DNA of 64,000 nucleotides from CAYNST01 sp964434105 (GTDB lineage Bacteria; Pseudomonadota; Gammaproteobacteria; Pseudomonadales; Cellvibrionaceae): assembly GCA_964434105.1 (NCBI GenBank), contig CAYSTJ010000007.1:1-64000 (forward strand), written 5' to 3'. This document shows, one piece after another, positions 43,664-52,728 of the stretch. The notes beneath the pieces were generated by a model. That model saw only the letters and a program-made list of their open reading frames with translations, was not told the origin of the DNA and did not search any database. Made by a program: the position numbers and the translations under genes. The first letter of the stretch is position 1. Every line of letters begins with the position of its first letter.

Positions 43664-45718
43664 TTAATCCCTTCTAGCCGTAAATGGCAGCTGATCCACC
43701 AGGCCTTCGAGGAAGCCGCCCTGGCTGCTAAGGCTGGAAAGTACGCGCTCCATTGCAATAAACTGCCGCATCAGGCGCTCCTGAAAAATTGTCATGCGTC
43801 GCTCCAGCTGTTCCTCTCTGGCATCCAGATCACCCAGCTGCCGGCCAAGCTCCGTCTCTCTGGCTTCGATCAGGCCGTTGCGTTGCAGAAACTGCTGGAT
43901 CTGCTCATCAAGCCCGCCTGCAAACCCTCTGGAGAAATTGACGGTTGAGGTCGTGGCGTTTTCACCAATGATCAACGATAACCCGGCGCCGGGTTCACCC
44001 AGCTTTGGCAACAGCACGTTCCCCAGGCCAAAGCCTTCAACACCATTGACCGTGCCCTTGACGTCGACACCCGCGGTACCGGTACCCACGGCCAGTCCCA
44101 AGCCATCGGCGGCGCCATCACTGGCGGTTTTGATTGCCACGTTCGACGCCGCACCATAGCGGTTGGACGTCATCACAAAACGGTTACTGTCCGCGTCGTA
44201 GGTCACACTCACCGTCGCACCCTGCGCCGACAAAGCGGTGTCGGAATTTATCGCTGCCTGTATGGCACCGGCCAGCTCTTCCGGCGTGCTGTATTCGGTA
44301 TTCGCTGGCAACTGAATGGTACCCGACGTGGTCCCGTTTACCGCGACGGAAAAACTGTAGTCAGTCTCGCCGGTATTAAAACCGGTCAGGGTTGCGCCCG
44401 CCGCCGCACCCTCAAAAAATCCGCGTGCCGGCGGCGTGGTGATATCAATTTCGTAGGTGCCCGCTTTGGTCTGCTGCCCATAACTGTTAACCGTAACATC
44501 GGATGCCGACGACTGGGTATTGGCGGAAAACAGCTTCTGGACCTCCCTATAATTATCGTCCATGGCTTCCCGGAAGGTTTCCTCATCGATACTGAGCGTG
44601 CCGTCAAGCTGTGTGCGTATACCAACGGTGGCCAGCGTCGTAAAAGACGAATCGGTGAGGCCGGGAATAGACCCACTGATCAGACTGCGAAACCGGGACA
44701 TGACCGACTTGGCCAGCGGATCGTTGCGCAGCGCCCCATAGGCTTCCTCTTCCTTGTTATAGCCGGTTAACGGCTGCATTTCTGCCAGGAAGGTGTTGTA
44801 GGATTCAACGAACGCCCGAATATTCTCTTCCGCAAATGCCTTGTCTTCAGTCACGGTAATGGTGGTTACGCTGCCCGGTTCGGCCTTCAGCAAATCCAGC
44901 GAAAGCCCTTCAATAAGATCGGTAACGGTATTGCTGGACCGCGTCACCGCCAGCCCGTTCACCGTCAGTTCGGCATCGGCGCCGCTTTGCTTCTCAAGCC
45001 CGGCAAAATCAGCCACGCCGGCATTAAAAGCGAATTTGGATAACCCGATGCCGTCCGTGTTATGCAGCGGATCGTCACCCTCGTCCACTGTGATCTGCAG
45101 TTCGTTTGTGGCACCGGACGGCGCTGTAACCACCAGCCTGAAATTGGTGCCGTCATTCACAATACTGGCCTGCACACCCTTGTCGGCCGCATTGATCGCA
45201 TCGCGGATGCCGCGCAGGGAGTTGTTACTATTGTCGATGGTGATCGAGAACGATTCCGCATCCGGATCCTGGTTGAACGCCGTAGCCACGCCGTCGGTGC
45301 GGGTCCAGTTACCAAAACTGAACGTCATCTCACCCGTGCCGACAGCATCGGTCTCGCGGGCCGCACCCCCAAACGTAATGGATTGCGCCTGGGCCAGCCT
45401 GTTGACTTCGAAGGTGTATGACCCGGGCTGAACATTGGTATCCAGTTTGGTGGGCGAAATATTTTCACTACTGGAAAAGGCAGCGGTTTTACTGTGCAGA
45501 CCTTCCTTGTCCGACAAGGCTTTGACGGAGGTACGCAAGCTGTCAATGGCACTGGTCATGGCACCAAAGCCGGAAATCTGCGCCTCGGCTTTCTCGCGCC
45601 GCGAATCAATACGCTGCTGCGGCCCCATCCGTTCGAGGTCGGTGAGCTGTTTGATCAGGTTGGGCGAGTCAATCCCCGACCCCGCGCCCAGTGCGTTCAC
45701 AATATTGTTGTCGATCAT
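43664..45718 (-). CDS. fliD: Flagellar filament cap protein FliD (large)
   Basis: FliD (HAP2) caps the filament and helps flagellin fold. The 684 residues start MIDNNIVNALGAGSGIDSPN and contain FliD_N (about 10-110), a flagellin-hook IN-like motif (YEIDITTPPARGF, about 430) and FliD_C running to the end. This is roughly 200 residues longer than E. coli or Pseudomonas FliD (about 470), the extra lying in the exposed middle. A sigma-28 promoter is directly upstream. Downstream there is no fliS or fliT; the region turns into repeats and an unrelated protease operon. Confidence 0.95.
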   Translation of the reverse strand: MIDNNIVNALGAGSGIDSPNLIKQLTDLERMGPQQRIDSRREKAEAQISGFGAMTSAIDSLRTSVKALSDKEGLHSKTAAFSSSENISPTKLDTNVQPGSYTFEVNRLAQAQSITFGGAARETDAVGTGEMTFSFGNWTRTDGVATAFNQDPDAESFSITIDNSNNSLRGIRDAINAADKGVQASIVNDGTNFRLVVTAPSGATNELQITVDEGDDPLHNTDGIGLSKFAFNAGVADFAGLEKQSGADAELTVNGLAVTRSSNTVTDLIEGLSLDLLKAEPGSVTTITVTEDKAFAEENIRAFVESYNTFLAEMQPLTGYNKEEEAYGALRNDPLAKSVMSRFRSLISGSIPGLTDSSFTTLATVGIRTQLDGTLSIDEETFREAMDDNYREVQKLFSANTQSSASDVTVNSYGQQTKAGTYEIDITTPPARGFFEGAAAGATLTGFNTGETDYSFSVAVNGTTSGTIQLPANTEYSTPEELAGAIQAAINSDTALSAQGATVSVTYDADSNRFVMTSNRYGAASNVAIKTASDGAADGLGLAVGTGTAGVDVKGTVNGVEGFGLGNVLLPKLGEPGAGLSLIIGENATTSTVNFSRGFAGGLDEQIQQFLQRNGLIEARETELGRQLGDLDAREEQLERRMTIFQERLMRQFIAMERVLSSLSSQGGFLEGLVDQLPFTARRD

Positions 45719-45746
45719 GCCTTCACCTCTGCCACGTATAATCCGG

Positions 45747-45773
45747 TTTTCGGCACGCGGACCAAAAACTTGA
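45747..45773 (-). promoter_or_regulatory. Sigma-28 (FliA) promoter of fliD
   Basis: On the minus strand TCAAGTTT (45773-45766), 11 bases, then GCCGAAAA (45754-45747). This differs from the consensus TAAAGTTT-N11-GCCGATAA at only two positions. It ends 28 bases before the fliD ATG. Confidence 0.85.
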
Positions 45774-45814
45774 GACTCTGTTGAGTATAGGCTATATGGC
45801 CTTCATCACCATTT

Positions 45815-46030
45815 ATGCAGGTGCGATGATGCAGGTGCGATGCCAACAATGACAAACTGGATTCGAACACGCGCTTAAACCGCAACCCCAGCCACGCGAC
45901 CTTGCAGTCCTTTTTTCAACCCATACACCCTTCGACAGGCGCAGGGCGAGCGGTAACGGGGCCAGCACCAATCCACTCAGCATCGCATCGCATCGCACCA
46001 CACCACCCCGCTCATTCTGAGCCTGCCGAA
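45815..46030. repeat. Small repeats between flaG and fliD
   Basis: A 14-base unit ATGCAGGTGCGATG is repeated in tandem at 45815-45842. CTTCGACAGGCGCAGGGCGAGCGG (45930-45953) and an inverted relative, CCGCTCATTCTGAGCCTGCCGAA (46008-46030), form a REP-like pair; another member is at 60395-60419. GCATC is iterated near 45980-45995. The 449-base interval 45719-46167 has no supportable gene. Confidence 0.55.
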
Positions 46031-46167
46031 CAACCCGGGCCTGTCAAAAAACCAAACCGGAAACCCCGGCAGAATCCCAAACGCAAAAAGCCACGCCGGT
46101 TCCAAACCCGCGCGGCTGTTATTTCAATACAATCCATCGACCAGCGCTCCCTGGCGTTCCGCGGTTG

Positions 46168-46557
46168 TCAGCCGGATGCATCCAGTAGCTGGACGTGGCC
46201 ATCTTTTGCCAGGGCACGCGCCAGTTCCAGCAACGTGGCGTCCGGTATTTGCCGGATCACCTCACCGGATTTACTGTCCACCACTTTTATCACCGGGGTA
46301 TCCAGCTCATCATCGATGGAGAACTGCAGGTCACGCTGAATGGACTGCACGTAATCATTCATCGTGGCCAGCGCCTGCTGAATATCCGCGCTGCTGTACT
46401 TTTCGTCCTTCCTGGCTGGCAGAGCGGCTTTGTGTTCCGCCATATCCGCCTGTACAGGTTTGCCGACTGGCTCCACCGGCGTAACAGTCACTTTGGCCGC
46501 CGACGTGGTACGTTCCATACCAGAGCCGCCCGGGTTGATTGCATTGACTTCATTCAT
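46168..46557 (-). CDS. flaG: FlaG flagellar protein
   Basis: FlaG is a small protein encoded beside flagellin and fliD in polar flagellates; loss often alters filament length. The 129 residues have a variable N-terminus and the conserved C-terminal FlaG domain (about 58-128) with LQFSIDDELDTPVIKVVDSK and EVIRQIPD. It lies between fliC1 and fliD. A hairpin terminator precedes it, so it probably depends partly on readthrough from fliC1. Confidence 0.93.
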   Translation of the reverse strand: MNEVNAINPGGSGMERTTSAAKVTVTPVEPVGKPVQADMAEHKAALPARKDEKYSSADIQQALATMNDYVQSIQRDLQFSIDDELDTPVIKVVDSKSGEVIRQIPDATLLELARALAKDGHVQLLDASG

Positions 46558-46576
46558 GGGTTAACCCCTCAACCAG

Positions 46577-46603
46577 GAAAGGGCACCCCTTTCGGAGTGC
46601 CCC
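46577..46603 (-). terminator. Hairpin terminator after fliC1
   Basis: On the minus strand GGGCACTCC-GAAA-GGGGTGCCC forms a stable stem with a GAAA loop, followed by the short U-run TTTCC. It lies between fliC1 and flaG and may be partial, setting a high fliC to flaG ratio. Confidence 0.75.
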
Positions 46604-46647
46604 CAATCCTCAGCTTTTCAAATTGACGATTAACTGCGTCATTTAAC

Positions 46648-48363
46648 TTACTGCAGCAGCGACAATACCTGTTGCGGTCTGGCGTTGGCCTGGGCCAGCA
46701 TGGCCTGTGAAGCCTGCTGCAGAACCTGTGCCCGGCTCAGTGCAGCAGATTCCGCCGCAAAGTCCGCATCCAGAATCCGTGAACGTGCTGCCGAAGAATT
46801 CTCGGACACGTTGGACAGGTTGCTCACCGTAAAGTCCAGCCGGTTGGAAACCGCACCCATATCCGCCCGGATACCGTTGATCTGCTCAAGGGCAGTATCA
46901 ATGGTCTTAATGGCTTTCTGGGCTCCATCCTCGGTGGAGATATCCAGGTCTGCTACGGAGTTGCCAACGGTGGAGGCGTTGTTGGTGGAGAGCAAGCCAG
47001 TGGCAGCACCCGCTGTTCCTGTGGTTTCGATCCTGATTTCCTTGCCGCTCACTGAATCAAGCTTTAAACCGTCGCCAACCACACTTGCGACTACGCCTGT
47101 TTCGGCTGATTTTGCATTGATCGCGTCGCGCATCAATCCTGCTTGGGTGGCCTCAGTTGCGTCTCCTGCCGCAGAGCCTATTTCAACTCCGTTGATTTTC
47201 AGCTCGCCTTCCACCAAAGCTGTCTCTGCAGTAACCGCAGAGCCGATGATGTCTCCTTTCTCACGCGCTTGAACACCAATTGCGGCGATTTCATCAGAAT
47301 CCGCGCCTACAGTGCCGCCGTAGGCAATATCTACACTTTCTACTGAGCTGTCGGTGATCTCGAAAGTCAACCTGGCGTTACCTGCAACGCCTTCTGCAAA
47401 CCCAGCGGCCGTGCCGCCTGTTACAACAATCTTGGCACCGGAAGCATTGCTCAGTGTCATATTGCCTTTTTCATCCAGGTCTGCTTTTACCAGGCCAGCG
47501 CCCTGGCTGTTAATTTTGGACACTAGCTCCTCCATGCTACCCGTGTCTTTGATCTGTAGTGTATTTGCAGATCCGTCGGCTCCAGTTACGGCTAAGGCAA
47601 AGACTTCCGCACCGCGAATAATACCTGTCGCTTCACCCGATCCCGTCAATTCCGTGATTGCGCCAACTTTAACGCCTGACACATTTTTGTTAATTTCATC
47701 CAATTTTTCTTGGAGCGTTCCGGTTGAGAGATCACCGACGCTTTGTTTATTGATGGTCATCGTATTGTCGGTACCATCAATAACTGCCAAGGCATCAGTT
47801 AGACCATTGGCATGAGTTGACTCTGCACCGACAAGATCACTTCCAGCACCACCACCCAAGCCGGCAGCACTCAATTTCCCAATCTCAAAGGCAATATTCT
47901 GACCGGCTTCCGAGCCAACCTGCAGTTTTACTTCACCGCGTGAACCGTCCAGCAATTTCTGGCCGTTAAAGGTGGTGGTATCTGCAATACGGGTAATTTC
48001 GGCTTTCAGCTGCTGAACTTCCGCATCCAGGGTCGCACGGTCGGAATCGGAATAGATACCGTTCGAAGACTGGACGGCCAGTTCGCGCATACGTTGCAGA
48101 ATGTTGGTGGTTTCGTCCATGGCACCTTCGGCGGTTTGAATCATTGAGATACCGTCGTTGGCGTTACGTACTGCCTGATCCAGTCCGCGGATCTGGGAAG
48201 TTTGTCGGTTGGAGATCGCCAGACCTGCGGCGTCGTCAGCGGCAGAGTTGATACGCTTACCCGAAGCCAGTCGCTCTGCGGCCTTATCCATTTCAGCGCC
48301 GGAATTAACCAATTGACGCTGGGCGTTTAATGAAGAAATGTTACTGTTGACTACTAAAGGCAT
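46648..48363 (-). CDS. fliC: Flagellin FliC, copy 1
   Basis: This filament subunit of 571 residues has the conserved N-terminal D0/D1 domain (about 1-140: SLNAQRQLVNSG, SGKRINSAADDAAGLAISNR) and C-terminal D1/D0 (about 485-571, ending QQVLSLLQ). The central D2/D3 region is long and variable, and at DNA level visibly richer in A and T than its neighbours. The ends closely resemble copy 2; the centres do not. A sigma-28-type promoter lies about 105 bases upstream. It is followed by a terminator, then flaG and fliD. Confidence 0.96.
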   Translation of the reverse strand: MPLVVNSNISSLNAQRQLVNSGAEMDKAAERLASGKRINSAADDAAGLAISNRQTSQIRGLDQAVRNANDGISMIQTAEGAMDETTNILQRMRELAVQSSNGIYSDSDRATLDAEVQQLKAEITRIADTTTFNGQKLLDGSRGEVKLQVGSEAGQNIAFEIGKLSAAGLGGGAGSDLVGAESTHANGLTDALAVIDGTDNTMTINKQSVGDLSTGTLQEKLDEINKNVSGVKVGAITELTGSGEATGIIRGAEVFALAVTGADGSANTLQIKDTGSMEELVSKINSQGAGLVKADLDEKGNMTLSNASGAKIVVTGGTAAGFAEGVAGNARLTFEITDSSVESVDIAYGGTVGADSDEIAAIGVQAREKGDIIGSAVTAETALVEGELKINGVEIGSAAGDATEATQAGLMRDAINAKSAETGVVASVVGDGLKLDSVSGKEIRIETTGTAGAATGLLSTNNASTVGNSVADLDISTEDGAQKAIKTIDTALEQINGIRADMGAVSNRLDFTVSNLSNVSENSSAARSRILDADFAAESAALSRAQVLQQASQAMLAQANARPQQVLSLLQ

Positions 48364-48467
48364 GGTAAGCCTCCTGTTGATGGTTAATTATTGCCAGCCG
48401 TCAGTGACCAGCTTTGCAACTTGTTACGGACTGACCGACAATCTCTGCCGTTCGTGCCTTACTCAGT

Positions 48468-48494
48468 GTTTCGACCGCAAGCACCAAAACTTTA
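48468..48494 (-). promoter_or_regulatory. Sigma-28 (FliA) promoter of fliC1
   Basis: On the minus strand TAAAGTTT (48494-48487, perfect -35) is followed after 11 bases by GTCGAAAC (48475-48468), agreeing with GCCGATAA at five of eight positions including the CGA core. It leaves a leader of about 95 bases to the fliC1 ATG. Confidence 0.7.
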
Positions 48495-48718
48495 GGGCCG
48501 GTTATAAGCGGATTGACAGGCAGGAGGGAGGCGCGTTTTTCGAATTATTATCGTGGTATTTCAGCGTGTTAGGTGGAATACAACACCAATATCGCCTGGC
48601 GAAAACCCACGAACCAATGTGATGTAGCGCGACTTTCGTGGCGGATAATTAGACCAATTTCGCCGGGTTTGCGAAATTACAAAACTTTTAGGAATAAAGG
48701 ACGGGAATACGGTGTGCC

Positions 48719-48851
48719 GGGAGCGCAGGCGGCTCGCCTGCATTAAAAAGCGCCCAGCGAAGCGGGCTTCCTTATTGGTTTATATTATTGAAGGCCTGCT
48801 TCGCAGGCGCATTATTTATGCAGGCGAGCCGCCTGCGGTCCCAGGTGCTCC
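48719..48851. repeat. Inverted repeats R2/R3 between the flagellin genes
   Basis: R2 (48719-48744, plus orientation) contains the palindrome GCAGGC-GGCTC-GCCTGC at 48725-48741. R3 (about 48811-48851, opposite orientation) contains GCAGGC-GAGCC-GCCTGC at 48820-48836. A smaller hairpin, GCCTGC-TTC-GCAGGC, lies at 48794-48808. All belong to the repeat family of R1, R4 and R5. The rest of 48364-48855 holds the fliC1 promoter and leader and no gene. Confidence 0.7.
48744..48768 (-). terminator. Probable terminator of fliC2
   Basis: On the minus strand a short hairpin GCCCG...TGGGC is followed by GCTTTTTAA, about 90 bases after the fliC2 stop, within the repeat cluster. Confidence 0.5.
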
Positions 48852-48855
48852 CAGG

Positions 48856-50610
48856 TTACCCCTGCAGTAATTGCAGTACCTGTTGGGGCTGGGCGTTGGC
48901 CTGGGCCAGCATGGCCTGGGAGGCTTGCTGGAGTACCTGTGCCCGCGACAATGCCGCGCTTTCAGCGGCGAAATCGGCGTCCATAATGCGCGAGCGTGAG
49001 GCTTCGGTTTTTTCGACAACGTTTGTAATATTGCTGATGGTAAATTCCAGCCGGTTAGCTATAGCGCCCATTTGCGCCCGCGTATCATTGATGGTTTCCA
49101 GCGCCGCATCCACAACCGCAAGCGCCGCCGACGCCCCTTCTATGGTGTCAATGGCAATATCCGCAACTGAGTTGCCGATGCTGCTGGCCACATTGGTTTC
49201 CAGCAGGCCGGTGCGCGCCAATATGTCTGCGGCAACCGCTCCGTCGCCATATTTTATCGACACTTCAGAGTTGTCGACGGAGTTAAGGGTAATCACACCG
49301 GTTTCAGTATAATCTGCCACAACACCATGTTCACTGGATTTGGCATTGATAGCGTTCACTACATTCTCCGCCTGTCCCTCGGGCGCCGCACCCGCCGCTA
49401 TCGCCTCCAGCGAAACGCCGTTAATAATCAATTCACCTTCGCCTATAGCGCCGACAACGGCTGCCAGCCCCGTAATATCACCAACCGAATCACGGGCATT
49501 CAAACCCAGGTGCGATACACTATCCCCGACAGTGCCCTGGTATTGGATAGTGATACCATTATCATCGTCCGATTTGAAACTTAAATTCGCCTGATAGCCG
49601 TCTGCCGGGTCGGACCCATCCCCGCCAGAAGCGACAATGCCGGTGTTGCTGTCGGTCGCGTTCGCCGCGTAACCGACATGGATCGCAGCGCCCTCGGCGT
49701 TGGTCATCATCAGGCGGCCGTTTTCGTTAACCTGACCGCGAACAACCCCGCCGGTGACATCGGTAATCCGCTGCGCCAGCTCTTCCATACTGCCGGTATT
49801 GCCGATCTGATAGGTGTTGGTTGTCCCGTCTATCTGAAATACGTTCAGCACCATCATGTCGTCGCCGCGCAGAATACCGCTGCCGCTTTCCGTGGCGAGC
49901 ACCTCGGTAAAGGCCGATGTGGTTACCCCGGATACATTCTCATTGAACAGGTTCAACAATGCCTGCATATTGGTGGCACCGGACAGGTCACCGACGTTCT
50001 GGCCATTGATGAGAAGTGAGCCAGCAGTGCCATCTATGTCGGTAATGCCGGTAGGCGGCACGGCCATGGTCGTCCCCACCACATCCCCACCCGCACTACC
50101 GCCCAGGGTTTTCACATCCATGGCCGGGATGCGCATGGTGATGGTCTGTTTTTCCAGTGCCCCTACCTGCAAATTGACTTCACCCAGACTGCCATCCAGT
50201 AACAATTGACCATTGAACGTGGTTGTCGTGGCAATGCGATCCAACTCGGATTTCAGCTGCTGTACTTCGGCATCCAGCGTGGCCCGGTCACTGTCCGAAT
50301 AAATGCCGTTGGCTGCCTGTATCGCCAGTTCGCGAATGCGTTGCAGGATATTGGTGGTTTCATCCAGCGCGCCTTCGGCGGTCTGGATCATCGATATACC
50401 ATCGTTGCCATTGCGAATGGCCTGGGTCAACCCGCGGATTTGTGATGTCATGCGATTGGAAATTGCCAGCCCTGCCGCATCGTCCGCCGCAGAGTTTATG
50501 CGTCGCCCCGATGACAGCCTTTCCATGGCCGTCGACAGATCACTTCCCGAGTTAACCAGTTGTCGCTGCGCATTCAAGGACGAAACGTTGGTATTGATCA
50601 CCAGTGGCAT
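48856..50610 (-). CDS. fliC: Flagellin FliC, copy 2
   Basis: This second filament subunit has 584 residues, with D0/D1 ends very like copy 1 (SLNAQRQLVNSG, SGRRINSAADDAAGLAISNR, C-terminus QQVLQLLQG) but an unrelated-looking central region (about 145-495). It lies upstream of copy 1 in the same direction and has a sigma-54-type promoter rather than a sigma-28 one. The gene is bounded by repeats R3 and R4. Ribosome site AGGAG is just upstream of the ATG. Confidence 0.96.
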   Translation of the reverse strand: MPLVINTNVSSLNAQRQLVNSGSDLSTAMERLSSGRRINSAADDAAGLAISNRMTSQIRGLTQAIRNGNDGISMIQTAEGALDETTNILQRIRELAIQAANGIYSDSDRATLDAEVQQLKSELDRIATTTTFNGQLLLDGSLGEVNLQVGALEKQTITMRIPAMDVKTLGGSAGGDVVGTTMAVPPTGITDIDGTAGSLLINGQNVGDLSGATNMQALLNLFNENVSGVTTSAFTEVLATESGSGILRGDDMMVLNVFQIDGTTNTYQIGNTGSMEELAQRITDVTGGVVRGQVNENGRLMMTNAEGAAIHVGYAANATDSNTGIVASGGDGSDPADGYQANLSFKSDDDNGITIQYQGTVGDSVSHLGLNARDSVGDITGLAAVVGAIGEGELIINGVSLEAIAAGAAPEGQAENVVNAINAKSSEHGVVADYTETGVITLNSVDNSEVSIKYGDGAVAADILARTGLLETNVASSIGNSVADIAIDTIEGASAALAVVDAALETINDTRAQMGAIANRLEFTISNITNVVEKTEASRSRIMDADFAAESAALSRAQVLQQASQAMLAQANAQPQQVLQLLQG

Positions 50611-50695
50611 ATCGCAATCTCCTGAAGTCAGACAGCGTTATTATCACGTTCTGTGCTGACGAATTATTGACAGTTACCGTCGATAACAGGCGTTA

Positions 50696-50712
50696 TGCAG
50701 CTAACGGGCCAA
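50696..50712 (-). promoter_or_regulatory. Sigma-54 promoter of fliC2
   Basis: On the minus strand TTGGCCCGTTAGCTGCA has the invariant GG and GC separated by 10 bases and matches the consensus YTGGCACGRNNNTTGCW at all but about three positions. It ends 86 bases before the fliC2 ATG. Confidence 0.75.
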
Positions 50713-50820
50713 ACCGCTTTCTCACAAATTTTTATCGTTTAAGCGGCGGATTTTGATTTTAAAAAATGAAAAACGGCAATTTTTGGTGCGGCTGGAGGGA
50801 CATAACTTGCCGCTTTCGGT

Positions 50821-51030
50821 GTGCTGGGAGCGCAGTGGTGCGGCATCCCGACGGCTCGCCTGCATAATAAGCGCCNNNNNNNNNNNNNNNNNNNNNNNNN
50901 NNNNNNNNNNNNNNNNNNNNNNNNNNNNNNNNNNNNNNNNNNNNNNNNNNNNNNNNNNNNNNNNNNNNNNNNNNNGTGCTGGGAGCGCAGTGGTGCGGCA
51001 TCCCGACGGCTCGCCTGCATAATAAGCGCC
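50821..51030 (+). repeat. Identical 55-base repeats R4 and R5 flanking an assembly gap
   Basis: The same 55 bases, starting GTGCTGGGAGCGCAGTGGTG and ending TAATAAGCGCC, occur at 50821-50875 and 50976-51030, directly on either side of the run of N. Their first part is the 42-base sequence found inverted at 43471-43512. Confidence 0.9.
50876..50975. other. Assembly gap (100 N)
   Basis: Exactly 100 N residues, a conventional placeholder for a gap of unknown size, lie between flgL and fliC2. Because identical repeats border it, the missing sequence could be a collapsed tandem array or a longer segment. Apart from repeats and the fliC2 promoter, 50611-51056 shows no gene. Confidence 0.95.
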
Positions 51031-51056
51031 AGCCTGCCGGCTTTCTTTACTCCTGG

Positions 51057-52658
51057 TTACATCTGACTGAACAGGCTCAACTGACTGACGCGCAGGAAGG
51101 TTCTCTGCGCAGCTTCCAGTACCAACGTCTGCTGGGCGAACCGTGCGGTTGCTTCGGCATAATCAAGGTCCCTCAGATTCTTCAGCATTTCATCGGTAAC
51201 GAGTTCGGTATCCAGATGTATTTCGCGGGTGGCATCAAGGGTATTGCGGCGGGCACCAACTTCCGTTACGACGCTGGAGACGCTGTTTTGTGCATTGGTC
51301 AGGTTTTTGAGGGTAGACGCGACCACTGCTTCCATTCGGGCATTGCCCTCCTGCGAGGGATCATAATTCTGCAAGGCGTTTTTAAAGCGGGACAGCGTCG
51401 TCAAGAGCCCCTGCTGTTCGGTTGACTCGACCAGAAACCGGTCACCCGGCCGGGCCTGAATGCCGTTGGTAGAAGCGCTGCCATTGTCCGCATTCAACCC
51501 AAGCACGCTGTTGATTGCCGGGCTGCCATTATCCACGCGGAAGTTTACCCCCTGCGGCATAATAAAACCCTGCTCTGTCACGGTAATACCCAGATTGACC
51601 AGCCGGTTGGCATTGCCATTTGCCGGGTTGTTGAGCGTGTTGGCAAGATCGGCCACACTGGTGATGTTGCTGTCCAGCACCAGCCGTTCGGTGCGGCCGC
51701 CCACATTGAGCGTAAAGGTCTGACTCGCTGCGCCGGAAAAGTCCGCGGGAAAGTTCAGCGGCAACTCTGCGCCGAATAATCGCGTCGCCGGCTGGGCCGG
51801 GGCACCGGAGGCCGGTGCGCCCATTATCCGGAACTGCGCGCCATGCATTTCGATTTCCATTCCATCACGGAAAGGTTCATTGGCGATTATCACGCGCCCC
51901 GTGGAACGTTCGGTGGCCGTAAAGTTTTTAACCGGGGGCGACAGTGTCGACTCGGCATTGAAGGTAATCACAATATCTTCTGGATAAAAGGCATCGTAAG
52001 CCGTTTGATCCACCACCTGCCCCAGGGTAATCCGGGCCGGCGGCACAGCGCGATTGGCGGGGCTGGCTGTTGTGGTAAACGTGTTGTCACCACTGTCGAT
52101 GTCCATAAAGATTTTACGGCCGGAATCCGACGTGGCAACGGTTGCATTGCTGGCGATCTTGATCTGCATCTGGCCTTCGTCGCCCTGATAGGCATAACCG
52201 GTTGCATCGGAGCCGACAAACGGTGGACGGGTACTTTTATAGCCACCAAAAATATAATCGCCGTTGGCGTTGCGCGTATTCATCAGGTTCTGTAATTCGT
52301 CCATGCGCGAATCCACTTCACTGGCCATGGCCTGATACTCGGATATTCCCAGTGTGCCGGTGTTACCCGCACGCACCGCCAGCTCCTGCATACGCTGGAT
52401 CAGTTCATTGGCACTGCTCAGGATGATTTCTTCCAGCTCCAGATTATTTTCGGCAATGTCAATATTGCGGGTGTACTGCCCGATCGAATTCAGCTGGTCG
52501 GTTAGCTGGAGTATTTTTGTCGCCGCCACAGGGTCATCGGACGGCGTAAGCACACGGCGCCCGGTCGACATCTGCTCCTGGGTTTTGGCGAGCGCCTGAC
52601 TGGCGTTCGACATTCCCTGGTTGGCGATATTAAAAATCTGCGATGATGAAATTCGCAT
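51057..52658 (-). CDS. flgL: Flagellar hook-filament junction protein FlgL (large)
   Basis: FlgL (HAP3) joins the hook-associated protein FlgK to the filament. The 533 residues start MRISSSQIFNIANQGMSNAS with a flagellin-like D0/D1 N-terminus and end in a flagellin-like C-terminus (ARFAQQTLVLEAAQRTFLRV). The middle is enlarged compared with E. coli FlgL (317). It lies 70 bases after flgK; between them CCCGG-CAATGCATTA-CCGGG (52685-52704) forms a near-palindrome. Confidence 0.95.
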   Translation of the reverse strand: MRISSSQIFNIANQGMSNASQALAKTQEQMSTGRRVLTPSDDPVAATKILQLTDQLNSIGQYTRNIDIAENNLELEEIILSSANELIQRMQELAVRAGNTGTLGISEYQAMASEVDSRMDELQNLMNTRNANGDYIFGGYKSTRPPFVGSDATGYAYQGDEGQMQIKIASNATVATSDSGRKIFMDIDSGDNTFTTTASPANRAVPPARITLGQVVDQTAYDAFYPEDIVITFNAESTLSPPVKNFTATERSTGRVIIANEPFRDGMEIEMHGAQFRIMGAPASGAPAQPATRLFGAELPLNFPADFSGAASQTFTLNVGGRTERLVLDSNITSVADLANTLNNPANGNANRLVNLGITVTEQGFIMPQGVNFRVDNGSPAINSVLGLNADNGSASTNGIQARPGDRFLVESTEQQGLLTTLSRFKNALQNYDPSQEGNARMEAVVASTLKNLTNAQNSVSSVVTEVGARRNTLDATREIHLDTELVTDEMLKNLRDLDYAEATARFAQQTLVLEAAQRTFLRVSQLSLFSQM

Positions 52659-52728
52659 ACATCACATCTCCTGAAATATGACAGCCCGGCAATGCATTAC
52701 CGGGTAAACCGGGGACCGGGGCCAGCGC

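Noticed and set aside
48338..48622. 94-codon plus-strand frame between the flagellins
   Set aside because: Antisense to the fliC1 start and promoter, with no protein-like character or ribosome site.
50739..51066. Several reading frames spanning the run of N
   Set aside because: They translate unknown bases as X and exist only because the gap was filled with 100 N.
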